From: Bradyrhizobium sp. OK095
Lineage (GTDB): Bacteria > Pseudomonadota > Alphaproteobacteria > Rhizobiales > Xanthobacteraceae
DNA length: 64,000 bases
Direction: 5' to 3'
NCBI RefSeq assembly: GCF_900109945.1
Contig: NZ_FOBX01000007.1
Location: 248,001-312,000 of the forward strand
The notes under the pieces are model-generated. The model saw nothing but the letters and a program-made list of their open reading frames with translations, ran no database searches and was not told the origin of the DNA. Shown piece after piece: positions 48,801 to 56,172 of this stretch; position 1 is the stretch's first letter, and every line of letters starts with the position of its first letter. The translations under genes and the position numbers were made by a program.

Positions 48801-49304
48801 GAACAGATTGGCGAGACGCTCGCAGCGCGCGGCCGCAACCTCAGTCTGGCCGCTCGCAAGCGCGAGCGAGATCGGCCCGTCGGGGCCGCCGGTCAGTACG
48901 ATCAGGCCTTCGGTCTCTCCGTCGAACCAATCGAACTTGATGAACGGCGCGTGGCTGTCGGGCGATTCGAGGAACGCGCGGGAATTCAACCGCATCAGAC
49001 TGCGGTAACCGCGCTCCTGCGCGGCCAGCAGCACCACCCGCGAGGGCGGAAGCGCGTTGCGCGCGTTGGGATCCTGGTCGCCGAAATCGATCGCAAGCTC
49101 GCAGCCGACGATCGGCTGGATGCCGGAGCCCGCCATCTTGTCGGAGAACTCCAGCGCGCCGAACAGATTGTCGGTGTCGGTCAGCGCCAGGGCCGGCTGG
49201 TGATCTTTCTTCGCAAGCTCGGCGAGCTTGGCGATCTTGATCGAGCCCTTGAGCAGCGAATAGGCCGAGTGAACGTGAAGGTGGACAAATCCGGCGCTCG
49301 GCAT
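45801..49304 (-). CDS. dnaE: DNA polymerase III alpha subunit
   Basis: The 1167-residue replicative polymerase. The PHP domain (about 5-170) starts FVHLHVHSAYSLLKGSIKIA with the metal ligands HLHVH; the palm contains GPGRGSGAGSLVAWAL and the catalytic aspartates PDFDIDFCQD; fingers, helix-hairpin-helix and an OB domain (VVSRMERRTKTGNKMGIMGL) follow. The intact PHP metal site and the length mark it as the replicative dnaE1 rather than the mutagenic dnaE2 of the imuAB cassette; no imuA or imuB is present. It follows a tiny SOS-controlled gene on the same strand with no clear terminator between, so some damage-induced read-through into dnaE is possible. Confidence 0.97.
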   Translation of the reverse strand: MPSAGFVHLHVHSAYSLLKGSIKIAKLAELAKKDHQPALALTDTDNLFGALEFSDKMAGSGIQPIVGCELAIDFGDQDPNARNALPPSRVVLLAAQERGYRSLMRLNSRAFLESPDSHAPFIKFDWFDGETEGLIVLTGGPDGPISLALASGQTEVAAARCERLANLFGDRLYIELQRHNLDKERRVESALIDIAYAKGLPLVATNEPYFASTDDYEAHDALLCIAGGRLIAETDRLQLTPDHRFKTRAEMAVLFADIPEALASTVEIAERCSFRPMTRKPILPFFTVGAAASSDAAAVEAAELKRQAEEGLANRLRVHGLSQGMTDEDYSKRLAFELDVIMRMKYAGYFLIVADFIKWAKGQGIPVGPGRGSGAGSLVAWALTITDLDPIKFGLLFERFLNPERVSMPDFDIDFCQDRRGEVIKYVQERYGRDQVAQIITFGTLQARGVLRDVGRVLQMPYGQVDKLTKLVPQNPAAPVTLAAAIESEPKLQAFRDEDPVVARAFDIAQRLEGLTRHASTHAAGIVIGDRPLSELVPMYRDPKSDMPVTQFNMKWVEPAGLVKFDFLGLKTLTVLDVACKLLKPRDIHVDLATLPIDDAESYQMLARGEVVGVFQVESQGMRRALVDMRPDRFEDIIALVALYRPGPMANIPTYCLRKHGDEEPEYLHPVLEPILKETFGVIIYQEQVMQIAQVMSGYSLGDADLLRRAMGKKIRAEMEKQREIFVAGAVKNGVPKAQADTIFELLAKFADYGFNKSHAAAYALVSYHTAYMKAHYPVEFIAASMTLDLNNTDKLSEFRSEAQRLGIKLEPPNINRSGATFEVGDKTIYYALAALKGVGIQAVEQIIEERTKKGLFTSLADFAARVNPRAVNKRIIESLAAAGAFDTLEPNRARVFAGADSILAACQRAHQAETIGQNDMFGSSADAPTIMLPQIEPWLPAERLRREYDAIGFFLSGHPLDDYATVLKRLRVQSWAEFSRAVKTGATAGKVAATVVSRMERRTKTGNKMGIMGLSDPTGHFEAVLFSEGLAQYRDVLEPGAAVLLQLGAELQGEDVRARVLHAEPLDDAAAKTQKGLRIFVRDTKSLDSIAKRLAGPDAAASNGAAPKIGSPGIAPRSNGDGEVSLVMMLDLETEVEMKLPGRFKVSPQIAGAIKAVAGVVDVQQI

Positions 49305-49491
49305 GGTCGGCTGACGGCCTCTTGCAGATGTGATGGAGCGGTCGCCGGCTCCAGGAGATCACGGGGACACCCCCTCCCGGCCGACTCGCCTCACAATGGT
49401 GGGGCGTCACGCTGCGAGAGTCCACGCCGGAGCGGTTGATCAGCCGCGTCGTCCCGCTTTTCCCCAACCGGGCCAGCATGGAGCTGCGGAA

Positions 49492-49590
49492 TCAGAGCTG
49501 GGGTATGACTTGCGCCCAGATTGCGATCATCCCGACGAACAGTGCGATCGACGCCAGGGCTGCGGCTTCTTCCACGAAAATCCTGAACAT
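49492..49590 (-). CDS. SOS-controlled 32-residue membrane protein, SidA-like candidate
   Basis: An open frame of 32 codons starting at ATG 49590, with GGAG six bases upstream; an ATG at 49602 would add four residues. The protein begins MFRIFVEEAAALASIALFVG and continues as one hydrophobic helix, ending WAQVIPQL. Two perfect GAAC-N7-GAAC LexA operators and a TTGACT/AACAAT promoter lie directly upstream. In Caulobacter, the 29-residue one-helix protein SidA is LexA-controlled and blocks division after DNA damage; size, topology and regulation agree here, though sequence homology was not tested. It sits 187 bases upstream of dnaE on the same strand; 49305-49491 has no clear terminator. Confidence 0.75.
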   Translation of the reverse strand: MFRIFVEEAAALASIALFVGMIAIWAQVIPQL

Positions 49591-49607
49591 GGCTTGCTCC
49601 ATCACTA

Positions 49608-49622
49608 GAACGTATGAAGAAC
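49608..49622 (-). promoter_or_regulatory. LexA operator 1 of the small membrane protein
   Basis: GAAC-GTATGAA-GAAC on the plus strand, a perfect SOS box (it is read on either strand). It covers the expected transcription start of the minus-strand gene at 49590. Confidence 0.85.
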
Positions 49623-49651
49623 ATTGTTCTCATTTCGTTCTCGGGAGTCAA
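49623..49651 (-). promoter_or_regulatory. Promoter and LexA operator 2 of the small membrane protein
   Basis: On the minus strand TTGACT (49651-49646), a 17-base spacer, and AACAAT (49628-49623) match sigma-70 elements in five and four of six positions. The spacer and -10 contain a second perfect SOS box, GTTC-TCATTTC-GTTC at 49626-49640 on the plus strand, 3 bases from operator 1. Bound LexA would cover both promoter and start site. Confidence 0.8.
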
Positions 49652-49704
49652 GCGCTCTCGCGCACCTCAAAATGCGATGGTTAACTCGCTGAATTCACGC
49701 ATAA

Positions 49705-49734
49705 AAAAGCCCCGGCGCAAAGGCCGGGGCTTTT
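49705..49734 (-). terminator. Intrinsic terminator of the porin-like gene
   Basis: AAAAGCCCCGGC at 49705-49716 and GCCGGGGCTTTT at 49723-49734 form a 12-bp stem; on the minus strand it runs into a T-tract (GCTTTTTTAT). It is 30 bases past the stop of the outer-membrane protein gene and insulates the SOS gene from it. Confidence 0.9.
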
Positions 49735-49763
49735 CGCAACCGCTTCTTGCGAAGCGATCAGTC

Positions 49764-50483
49764 TCAGTAACGGCCGATGATCGGGCCGCCGAACTTGTAG
49801 TTCAGGCGGACGAGACCCATGTCGACATCCTGCTTGATGCTGTCGGTCTTCAGACCCGCGAAGGTGACGTCCTTGTCGGACAGGAAGATGTGGTTGTACT
49901 CCACACCCACCGACCAGTTCGGCGCAAAACCGTATTCGAGGCCGGCGCCGACGGTGCCGCCCCAGCGGGTGTCGCTGTTCGAAGCGAGCAGACCGCCAGT
50001 GGCGGTGCTGAACGCCTCGTTCTTGACACCGACGACGGCCGCGCCGCCCTTGGCGTACACGAGCACGTTGTTCCAGGCGTAGCCGACCTGACCGGTGATC
50101 AGACCGAACGAGTCGATCTTCGTCCGGTTGCGCTGAGCCAGCAGCGAGCTGGTGTTGTCGCCGGTGAAGTCAGCCCAGTTGCCCTGACCTTCGACGCCGA
50201 ACACCCACTGGCCAGCCTGCCAGCGATAGCCGACCTGGCCACCGACCGTGCCGCCGGTCGCATCGTGCGAGCCTTCGCGGCCCACGCCAGAGAGATCCCA
50301 GGTGGTGCGAGCCGAAGCGCCGCCGCCGTTGATGCCGATGTAGAAGCCGCTCCAGTCATAGACCGTGGCGATCATCGCAGGCGCCTTGGTGTAAGGCCGC
50401 GCAGCGAGGTCGGCAGCAAGCGCCGGTGCAGTCGCGCCGAGCGCGACGAGGCTCACAGCAGCAAGCAACAGATTCTTGTTCAT
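49764..50483 (-). CDS. Omp31-like outer-membrane beta-barrel protein
   Basis: A 239-residue protein with a signal peptide (NKNLLLAAVSLVALGATAPA, cut at LAA-DL) and an eight-stranded barrel of the Omp25/Omp31 family common in Rhizobiales. Family marks: YDWSGFYIGINGG at the start of the barrel, GGQVGYRWQAGQWVFGVEGQ, GLEYGFAPNWSVGVEYNHI and a terminal aromatic residue (IIGRY). A strong terminator follows. Likely an abundant surface protein. Confidence 0.9.
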   Translation of the reverse strand: MNKNLLLAAVSLVALGATAPALAADLAARPYTKAPAMIATVYDWSGFYIGINGGGASARTTWDLSGVGREGSHDATGGTVGGQVGYRWQAGQWVFGVEGQGNWADFTGDNTSSLLAQRNRTKIDSFGLITGQVGYAWNNVLVYAKGGAAVVGVKNEAFSTATGGLLASNSDTRWGGTVGAGLEYGFAPNWSVGVEYNHIFLSDKDVTFAGLKTDSIKQDVDMGLVRLNYKFGGPIIGRY

Positions 50484-50738
50484 TTGATTCCCGTTCCAGT
50501 TTCGTCGTTAGGCCCCCGGGCCGTGGCGTCGTCATAACAGCGCGCGACGGAATTGCTGTAACCTCGACGCAACAGTCACAGCCAAAGGCCCCGAGCTTCA
50601 TGAATGAAGATTTAGAAAGACGCACTGGAAACCCTTTGAAACAAGAGTTTTCAGCAATTCCAATGTCGATTACACGAGATACACTGCATGCGCGCGTAAC
50701 ATCGTCGCGCGCACGATCGTGTGATTGGAGAAATTGAA

Positions 50739-51047
50739 ATGCGTGCATTGTTTACCCTCCCCATTGTCGCCACACTTTCGCTCGCAATCGCCACATTCGC
50801 GCTGACGCTGAGCACAAGCACGCCTGCACGCGCATTCGGTTCGCATCACGCGTTCTGCCTCACCGGCGATGAATGGCCGGGCTTGAGCAATTGCACGTTC
50901 GACACTTATGCGCAGTGTCAGGCGAGTGCCTCGGGACGCGCGCTCAGCTGCATCGCAAATCCGTATTTCGCAGGTGAGAGCGATGATCCCTACGCCTATC
51001 AGAATCGTCCGCGCGCGCAGTCGCCGGGCTACTATTTGCCGCGCTGA
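50739..51047 (+). CDS. DUF3551 secreted protein (first of pair)
   Basis: A 102-residue protein with a signal peptide (RALFTLPIVATLSLAIATFA) and the DUF3551 pattern of spaced cysteines: FCLTGDEWPGLSNCTFDTYA, QCQASASGRALSCIANPYF. GGAG precedes the ATG. The small domain is widespread in Bradyrhizobium as lineage-specific exported proteins of unknown function. The second copy starts one base after its stop. Confidence 0.85.
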   Translation: MRALFTLPIVATLSLAIATFALTLSTSTPARAFGSHHAFCLTGDEWPGLSNCTFDTYAQCQASASGRALSCIANPYFAGESDDPYAYQNRPRAQSPGYYLPR

Positions 51048-51048
51048 G

Positions 51049-51297
51049 ATGCGCAGCGCCCATCTCGCGCTCGTCGCGATCGGCCTGCTCTTCGCGGGAG
51101 GATCCACGCACGCGCAGACCTATGATCCGAGCTATCCCGTCTGCATGCAAATCTACGGCCCCGTCGGCTATTTCGATTGCCGCTACACCTCGCTCGAGCA
51201 GTGCAGATTTCTCGCCACGGGCCGTTCGGCGAGTTGCGCCGTGAATCCGTATTTTGCGCAGAAGAAACTCCCCCGCCGGTCGAAGCGCGCCGATTAG
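51049..51297 (+). CDS. DUF3551 secreted protein (second of pair)
   Basis: An 82-residue paralogue of the preceding gene: signal peptide SAHLALVAIGLLFAGGSTHA, then YPVCMQIYGPVGYFDCRYTS, LEQCRFLATGRSASCAVNPY, with the same four cysteine positions and the SGRxxSCxxNPYF-like end. The start lies one base after the upstream stop, so the two are co-transcribed. Function unknown. Confidence 0.82.
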   Translation: MRSAHLALVAIGLLFAGGSTHAQTYDPSYPVCMQIYGPVGYFDCRYTSLEQCRFLATGRSASCAVNPYFAQKKLPRRSKRAD

Positions 51298-51442
51298 CCG
51301 ACGCGACGAACGCGACGGTCCGTCGTTTCGAGAAAGCACGACTCGACGTTCCGCAACCCGCGATCGCCGTTCATATGACAATTCGCGGATGCTATCTCCC
51401 GCTCACTCTCGGCAACAGAGACGAGAGAACTGGAGAATGATT

Positions 51443-52762
51443 ATGCCTGTCACGAACACAGGAATCGGTCGGCGAGACTTCATCGCCTCGTCGCTGATCG
51501 GTACCATTGGTCTCAACCTTCCGCTCGCAGTGAGTGTGTCACCCGCACAGGCCGCAGAACGCGCTGCAAGCCTGGCGGGCGACGCCAGCATCCGCGAATT
51601 CCGCATCGACATCCCCGACTCCGCCCTCGACGATTTGCGCCGGCGCATCGGCGCGACACGCTGGCCCGACCGCGAGACGGTGTCCGACACCTCGCAAGGT
51701 ATGCAGCTCGCGCGGTTGCAGGCGCTCTGCGGTTACTGGACCGGCTCCTACGACTGGCGCAAGATCGAGAAGCGGCTGAACGCGCTGCCGCAGTTCACCA
51801 CCGAGATCGATGGCCTCGACATCCATTTCATCCACGTCCGGTCGCGCAATCCCGACGCGCTGCCCATCATCATCACGCATGGCTGGCCGGGCTCGATCCT
51901 CGAGATGATCAAGACCATCGGGCCGCTGACCGATCCAACGGCGCACGGCGGCCGCGCGGAAGACGCCTTCCACCTCGTCATCCCCTCGATCCCCGGCTAC
52001 GGCTTCTCGACCAAGCCGCGCGAACCCGGATGGGGCCCGGATCGCGTGGCGCGCGCCTGGGACGTGCTCATGAAGCGGCTCGGATACACACGATATGTCT
52101 CGCAAGGCGGCGACCACGGCTCTGTCATCTCCGACGCGCTCGCGCGGCAGAAGCCCGCCGGTCTCATGGGTATCCACGTCAATATGCCGCCGACGATCCC
52201 TGCCGAATACGTCAAGGGCATCAACGCCGGCGACCCGCCGCCTGCCGGCCTGCCCGAGCCGGAACGCGTGGCCTTCGAGACCCTGAGCAAGTTCTTTGCG
52301 CGCAGCGCCGCCTACGGCGCGATGATGGTGACGCGTCCGCAGACGATCGGTTACGGGCTCTGCGACTCGCCCGCGACGCTCGCGGCCTTCATGTACGAGA
52401 AGATCGCCGAGTGGACGGACAGCGGCGGCGAACCCGAGCGCGTGTTGACCAAGGACGAAATCCTGGATGCCATCTCGCTTTATTGGCTGACCAACACCGG
52501 CGCCTCGGCCAGCCGCTTCTACTGGGAAAACAACAACAACAATTTCAGCGCCGCAGCTCAGAAAACCGCAGAGATCACGGTCCCGGTCGCGGTCACTGTG
52601 TTCCCCGCCGAGATCTATCGTGCACCGAAAACGTGGACACAGCGCGCCTATCCGACGCTGCACTACTTCAACGAGGTCGAAAAGGGCGGCCATTTCGCAG
52701 CATGGGAGCAGCCGGAGCTGTTTGCCGCCGAGATGCGCGCGGCGTTCAAGACGCTGCGCTGA
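51443..52762 (+). CDS. Exported epoxide hydrolase-like alpha/beta-hydrolase
   Basis: A 439-residue enzyme with a twin-arginine signal (IGRRDFIASSLIGTIGLNLP, cut near AQA-AE). The EHN-type N-terminal domain (IREFRIDIPDSALDDLRRRI, RWPDRETV) precedes the alpha/beta-hydrolase core: oxyanion HGWPGS, nucleophilic aspartate in SQGGDHGSVISDAL, and catalytic histidine in EKGGHFAAWEQPE. Family members hydrate epoxides. The ATG at 51443 has GGAG seven bases upstream; the ATG at 51437 is too close to it. Confidence 0.9.
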   Translation: MPVTNTGIGRRDFIASSLIGTIGLNLPLAVSVSPAQAAERAASLAGDASIREFRIDIPDSALDDLRRRIGATRWPDRETVSDTSQGMQLARLQALCGYWTGSYDWRKIEKRLNALPQFTTEIDGLDIHFIHVRSRNPDALPIIITHGWPGSILEMIKTIGPLTDPTAHGGRAEDAFHLVIPSIPGYGFSTKPREPGWGPDRVARAWDVLMKRLGYTRYVSQGGDHGSVISDALARQKPAGLMGIHVNMPPTIPAEYVKGINAGDPPPAGLPEPERVAFETLSKFFARSAAYGAMMVTRPQTIGYGLCDSPATLAAFMYEKIAEWTDSGGEPERVLTKDEILDAISLYWLTNTGASASRFYWENNNNNFSAAAQKTAEITVPVAVTVFPAEIYRAPKTWTQRAYPTLHYFNEVEKGGHFAAWEQPELFAAEMRAAFKTLR

Positions 52763-52974
52763 GGACCTCGATCCGTGAAGGGGCGGCGCCGTCATGGCGC
52801 CGCTCGCAGCATGACTTGGCTCCGCGCCAGTCGGGATGCTGATATGCGGCGTGCCTCGCACCGCGTCTGCCCGGTTGACGCGGACTGATCCGCGTTTAAG
52901 TACGACAGACAAATCTTGCAGGGGTGGCGACGTTCACTGGGCTGGTTCCCGATGACGCCACCAATGCAGGACAC

Positions 52975-54273
52975 ATGACGATCTCGCCTCCCGCGACCTC
53001 ACGCCGAGCAAAATCGACTTCGGCCTCGGCGCCCCCTCAGCTCGCCGTCGTCCTGTTCTCGCTCGCGATGGGCGGCTTTGCGATCGGAACCACCGAATTC
53101 GCATCGATGAGCCTGCTGCCGTTCTTCGCCGCCGACATGAAGATCGACGAGCCGACCGCGGGATACGCGATCAGCGCCTACGCGCTCGGCGTCGTGCTGG
53201 GCGCGCCCCTGATCGCCGTGCTCGGCGCGCGCTTTGCCCGGCGCACACAGCTGCTGGTGCTGATGGCCGTGTTCGCGATCGGCAATGCGCTCACCGCGCT
53301 TGCACCTGGCTTTGGCTGGATGATCGCAGCGCGCTTTCTGTCAGGCTTGCCGCATGGCGCCTATTTCGGCATCGCCGCGCTGGTCGCAGCCTCGCTGGTT
53401 CCGCAACAGCGCCGCTCGCAGGCGATCGGCCAGATCATGCTTGGCCTGACCACTGCCACCATCGTCGGCGTGCCCCTGGCCAATTGGATCGGCCAGGCCG
53501 TCGGCTGGCGCGCGAGCTTTGGCCTCGTGTCGGTGCTGGCGCTGCTCACGGTGCTGCTATGCGCCCTGTTCGCGCCGCGCGACCGGGCCGGCGAGTCGGA
53601 TCCGCTGCGCGAGCTCGGCGCTTTGAAGAGCGGCCGCGTCTGGATTACGCTCGCGATCGGCGCCATCGGCTTCGGCGGCATGTTCGCCGTCTACACTTAT
53701 CTGGCGACGACGCTGATCGAGGTCACCAAGGTGAACGCGGAAGTCATCCCGTTCTTCCTGGCTGTGTTCGGCGTCGGCGCCACGCTCGGCAATCTGTTCG
53801 TGCCGCGTTTTGCCGACCGCGCGCTGATGCCGACGGCGGGCATCATCCTGTTGTTTTCCGCAGTCGCGCTGCTGGTGTTCCCGCTGGCCGCCGGCAATCC
53901 CTGGCTGCTGGCGATCGACATTTTCGCGATCGGCACCGGCGTCTCGATCGGCGCCATCCTCCAGACGCGCCTCATGGACGTCGCCGGCGACGCGCAGGCG
54001 CTTGCCGCCGCGCTGAACCATTCGGCGTTCAACACCGCCAATGCGCTCGGCCCGTTCCTCGGCGGGCTCGCCATTCGGGAAGGCCTCGGCTGGACCTCCA
54101 CCGGCCCCGTCGGCGCTGCGCTTGCGCTACTGGGCTTCCTGATCTGGATCATCGCCTGGCGCGATGCCGGACCTGCTCCGGTCGACATCACTTCGCCGCA
54201 CGAGGCGGGTCCGCTCGCACCACGATTGGCGCCGGTCCGCCGTTCCGCTTCTGCGAGGGATCCGGTGGCATGA
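52975..54273 (+). CDS. MFS transporter of the YdhP/AraJ type
   Basis: A 432-residue inner-membrane protein with twelve predicted helices. The N-terminal motif GGFAIGTTEFASMSLLPFFA and the DHA1 antiporter motif GVVLGAPLIAVLGARFARR are characteristic of the AraJ/YdhP subgroup of drug and metabolite exporters. The ATG at 52975 has AGGA upstream; a GTG at 52924 would add 17 polar residues. Its substrate is unknown. Confidence 0.88.
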   Translation: MTISPPATSRRAKSTSASAPPQLAVVLFSLAMGGFAIGTTEFASMSLLPFFAADMKIDEPTAGYAISAYALGVVLGAPLIAVLGARFARRTQLLVLMAVFAIGNALTALAPGFGWMIAARFLSGLPHGAYFGIAALVAASLVPQQRRSQAIGQIMLGLTTATIVGVPLANWIGQAVGWRASFGLVSVLALLTVLLCALFAPRDRAGESDPLRELGALKSGRVWITLAIGAIGFGGMFAVYTYLATTLIEVTKVNAEVIPFFLAVFGVGATLGNLFVPRFADRALMPTAGIILLFSAVALLVFPLAAGNPWLLAIDIFAIGTGVSIGAILQTRLMDVAGDAQALAAALNHSAFNTANALGPFLGGLAIREGLGWTSTGPVGAALALLGFLIWIIAWRDAGPAPVDITSPHEAGPLAPRLAPVRRSASARDPVA

Positions 54274-54303
54274 CGTCAGCGCGGGTCGCGCGACGCGTAG
54301 GAC

Positions 54304-55053
54304 TTAACCGGCCAGCGTGACGATCAAAGGCCCGTTCCGGGTTGCGATCACGGTGTGCTCGTACTGAACGGTCGGCGCTTCGGGACTGCTGTAGAGCGTC
54401 CACGGATCATCGCCATCCTGCGCCCACTCGGCGCCCAGGGACAGGAACGGCTCGACGGTGAACACCAGGCCGTCGCTCATGACGCGGCGTTCGGAGCGGT
54501 CGGGCCATGTTGCGATCTCCGTCGGCTCCTCATGGAGCGACAGGCCGACACCGTGGCTGGCGAGATTCCTGACCAGGCTATAACCGTTCTTCTGCGCAAA
54601 GGTCCCGATGGCCTTGCCGATGCCGGCGATCGGTCTGCCGGCTCCGACCTGCTGCAGACCCGTCCACATCGCCCGCCGGCCGTCCCTGCAAAGGCGTTCG
54701 ATCGCGCGCGTCACCGGCGGAACGGCGAACGAGGCACCCGTGTCCGCAAAGACGCCGTTCTTCTCGGCTGAAACGTCGATGTTGACGAGGTCGCCGCGCA
54801 GGATCTGCCGGTCACCCGGGATGCCATGAGCGATCTCCTCGTTCACGCTGATGCAGGTCGCCCCGGGGAAGTCATAGGACAGCTCCGGCGCCGAACGGGC
54901 GCCTGCGGCCTCCAGGAGCTTTCGTCCGATCTGGTCCAGCTCGCCTGTGGTGATGCCCGGCTCGAGCGCCTTCCCCATCGCCTCCAGGGTATTGGCGACG
55001 ATGCGGCCGATCTCCTTGAGGCGCGTGAGATCGTTGTCATCAGAGATCGTCAT
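54304..55053 (-). CDS. map: Type I methionine aminopeptidase
   Basis: A 249-residue dinuclear metalloprotease that removes N-terminal methionine. The five metal ligands are visible: two aspartates in VNIDVSAEKNGVFADTGASF, the histidine in LASHGVGLSLHEEP, and glutamates in FTVEPFLSLG and VQYEHTVIAT. No SH3-like extension. Its position next to a transglutaminase-like gene, not in a ribosomal cluster, suggests an accessory copy. The ATG at 55053 is preferred. Confidence 0.93.
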   Translation of the reverse strand: MTISDDNDLTRLKEIGRIVANTLEAMGKALEPGITTGELDQIGRKLLEAAGARSAPELSYDFPGATCISVNEEIAHGIPGDRQILRGDLVNIDVSAEKNGVFADTGASFAVPPVTRAIERLCRDGRRAMWTGLQQVGAGRPIAGIGKAIGTFAQKNGYSLVRNLASHGVGLSLHEEPTEIATWPDRSERRVMSDGLVFTVEPFLSLGAEWAQDGDDPWTLYSSPEAPTVQYEHTVIATRNGPLIVTLAG

Positions 55054-55131
55054 ATCAGGGCTCTTTCCGAAAGGACCGGACATAGCGCTTGCGAGCCCGG
55101 CTTGCAAACGAGAGGGCCGATCTTGAATCGT

Positions 55132-55950
55132 CTACTGCCAGGGTGGCGCGGCCAGCGATGGCGCGATCTCGATAGCCCCCTCCTCACCACGCCGCGCCAT
55201 GCCGTCACAGAGCAACAAGGCAGCGTCATCCAGGGGGCGATGCGGTTCGTCCGCCGCACGCCATGTATCCCATGCCGAGGTCTCGATCCCCGCGAGTGCG
55301 AGCAGATCGCGCGCCAGATTGACGCGGGCAAAGAACAGACCGGTCGTCGTCCCGTGACCGAGCTGCGCCGGATCGATGGCGCCGCTGCGGCATCGCTTCC
55401 ACGCCTCGATGCCCGTGATGAACTCGGTGCGAGGCACATCCGTCGGATCGAAATCGAACTTGAGGAGGCTGCGGTGCAACTCGTCGAGCTCCGCATCGAC
55501 CAGCACCCAGCGCTGCTCATCCCGGGCCCAATATTCGCAAACCCAATGATCGTGGTAGGCATGCCCGGTAAAATACGTGCCGAAGCCACAGCGTATCCGA
55601 GCAGGCATGCCGTAATGCCGCAGCACGGCGCACATCATCAGTGAAAAGTCCCGGCACGTCGCCAATGCCCTCGACGTGCCCGGTCTGGCGATCCTCAACG
55701 GCCTCGGGTCGATCGTCAGGAGTTGCTCCAGGCGCCGGGCCACGGGCAACGTGGCTCGGCTTTGACCGGAGAAGTCGGCGGGGTCCAATCCCTGCCTCTC
55801 GATCCATGCTTCGTGGATCAGGAGGCCCTGCAAGGCGCGGCACAACGCTGCAATGTCCAGCGGCAAGCCGCCGATCAAGGCGGCGCAAGCGCCGGGATCG
55901 GTGAACACGCTGTGGCTGGCGTAACGATCGCGCGTTGTAGGTTCGGACAC
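55132..55950 (-). CDS. Transglutaminase-like domain protein
   Basis: A 272-residue cytoplasmic protein with a papain-like transglutaminase core. The catalytic triad is present: Cys99 in ATCRDFSLMM, His135 in YHDHWVCEYW and Asp152 in WVLVDAELDEL, spaced as in the family, with HYGMPARIR between them. Bacterial members act as proteases or amidases more often than as cross-linkers. It precedes map by 78 bases on the same strand, possibly one transcript. The 222 bases upstream (55951-56172) show nothing identified. Confidence 0.85.
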   Translation of the reverse strand: MSEPTTRDRYASHSVFTDPGACAALIGGLPLDIAALCRALQGLLIHEAWIERQGLDPADFSGQSRATLPVARRLEQLLTIDPRPLRIARPGTSRALATCRDFSLMMCAVLRHYGMPARIRCGFGTYFTGHAYHDHWVCEYWARDEQRWVLVDAELDELHRSLLKFDFDPTDVPRTEFITGIEAWKRCRSGAIDPAQLGHGTTTGLFFARVNLARDLLALAGIETSAWDTWRAADEPHRPLDDAALLLCDGMARRGEEGAIEIAPSLAAPPWQ

Positions 55951-56172
55951 GGATCACTCCAACGCCAGGACGGTCCAGCACCAGGTGCAGGGTCTGAAAA
56001 CCCTGCCGGTCCCCCCTCGCGTGAAGCCAGCCGGCAAGTCCGGGACAAGCAACCCTGCCCGTCCCGGCGCCGGCCAAATAAACACGCACCCGGCGCCACC
56101 GCAAGTTGTGAAAGCGCCGATCGTCGTATAGCGTCAGTCTCGGTTATGCACTGCGTGGTAGTCGACCGTTTC

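Noticed and set aside
45681..49439. A 1252-codon plus-strand open frame opposite dnaE.
   Set aside because: It is the antisense shadow of dnaE in GC-rich DNA; its translation is arginine, alanine and leucine rich with no recognisable domain, while dnaE has full family motifs.
49365..49475. GC-rich short inverted repeats upstream of dnaE as a terminator or tRNA.
   Set aside because: Stems are four to five pairs without T-tract and no cloverleaf or conserved TTC/GGTTC arms could be drawn.
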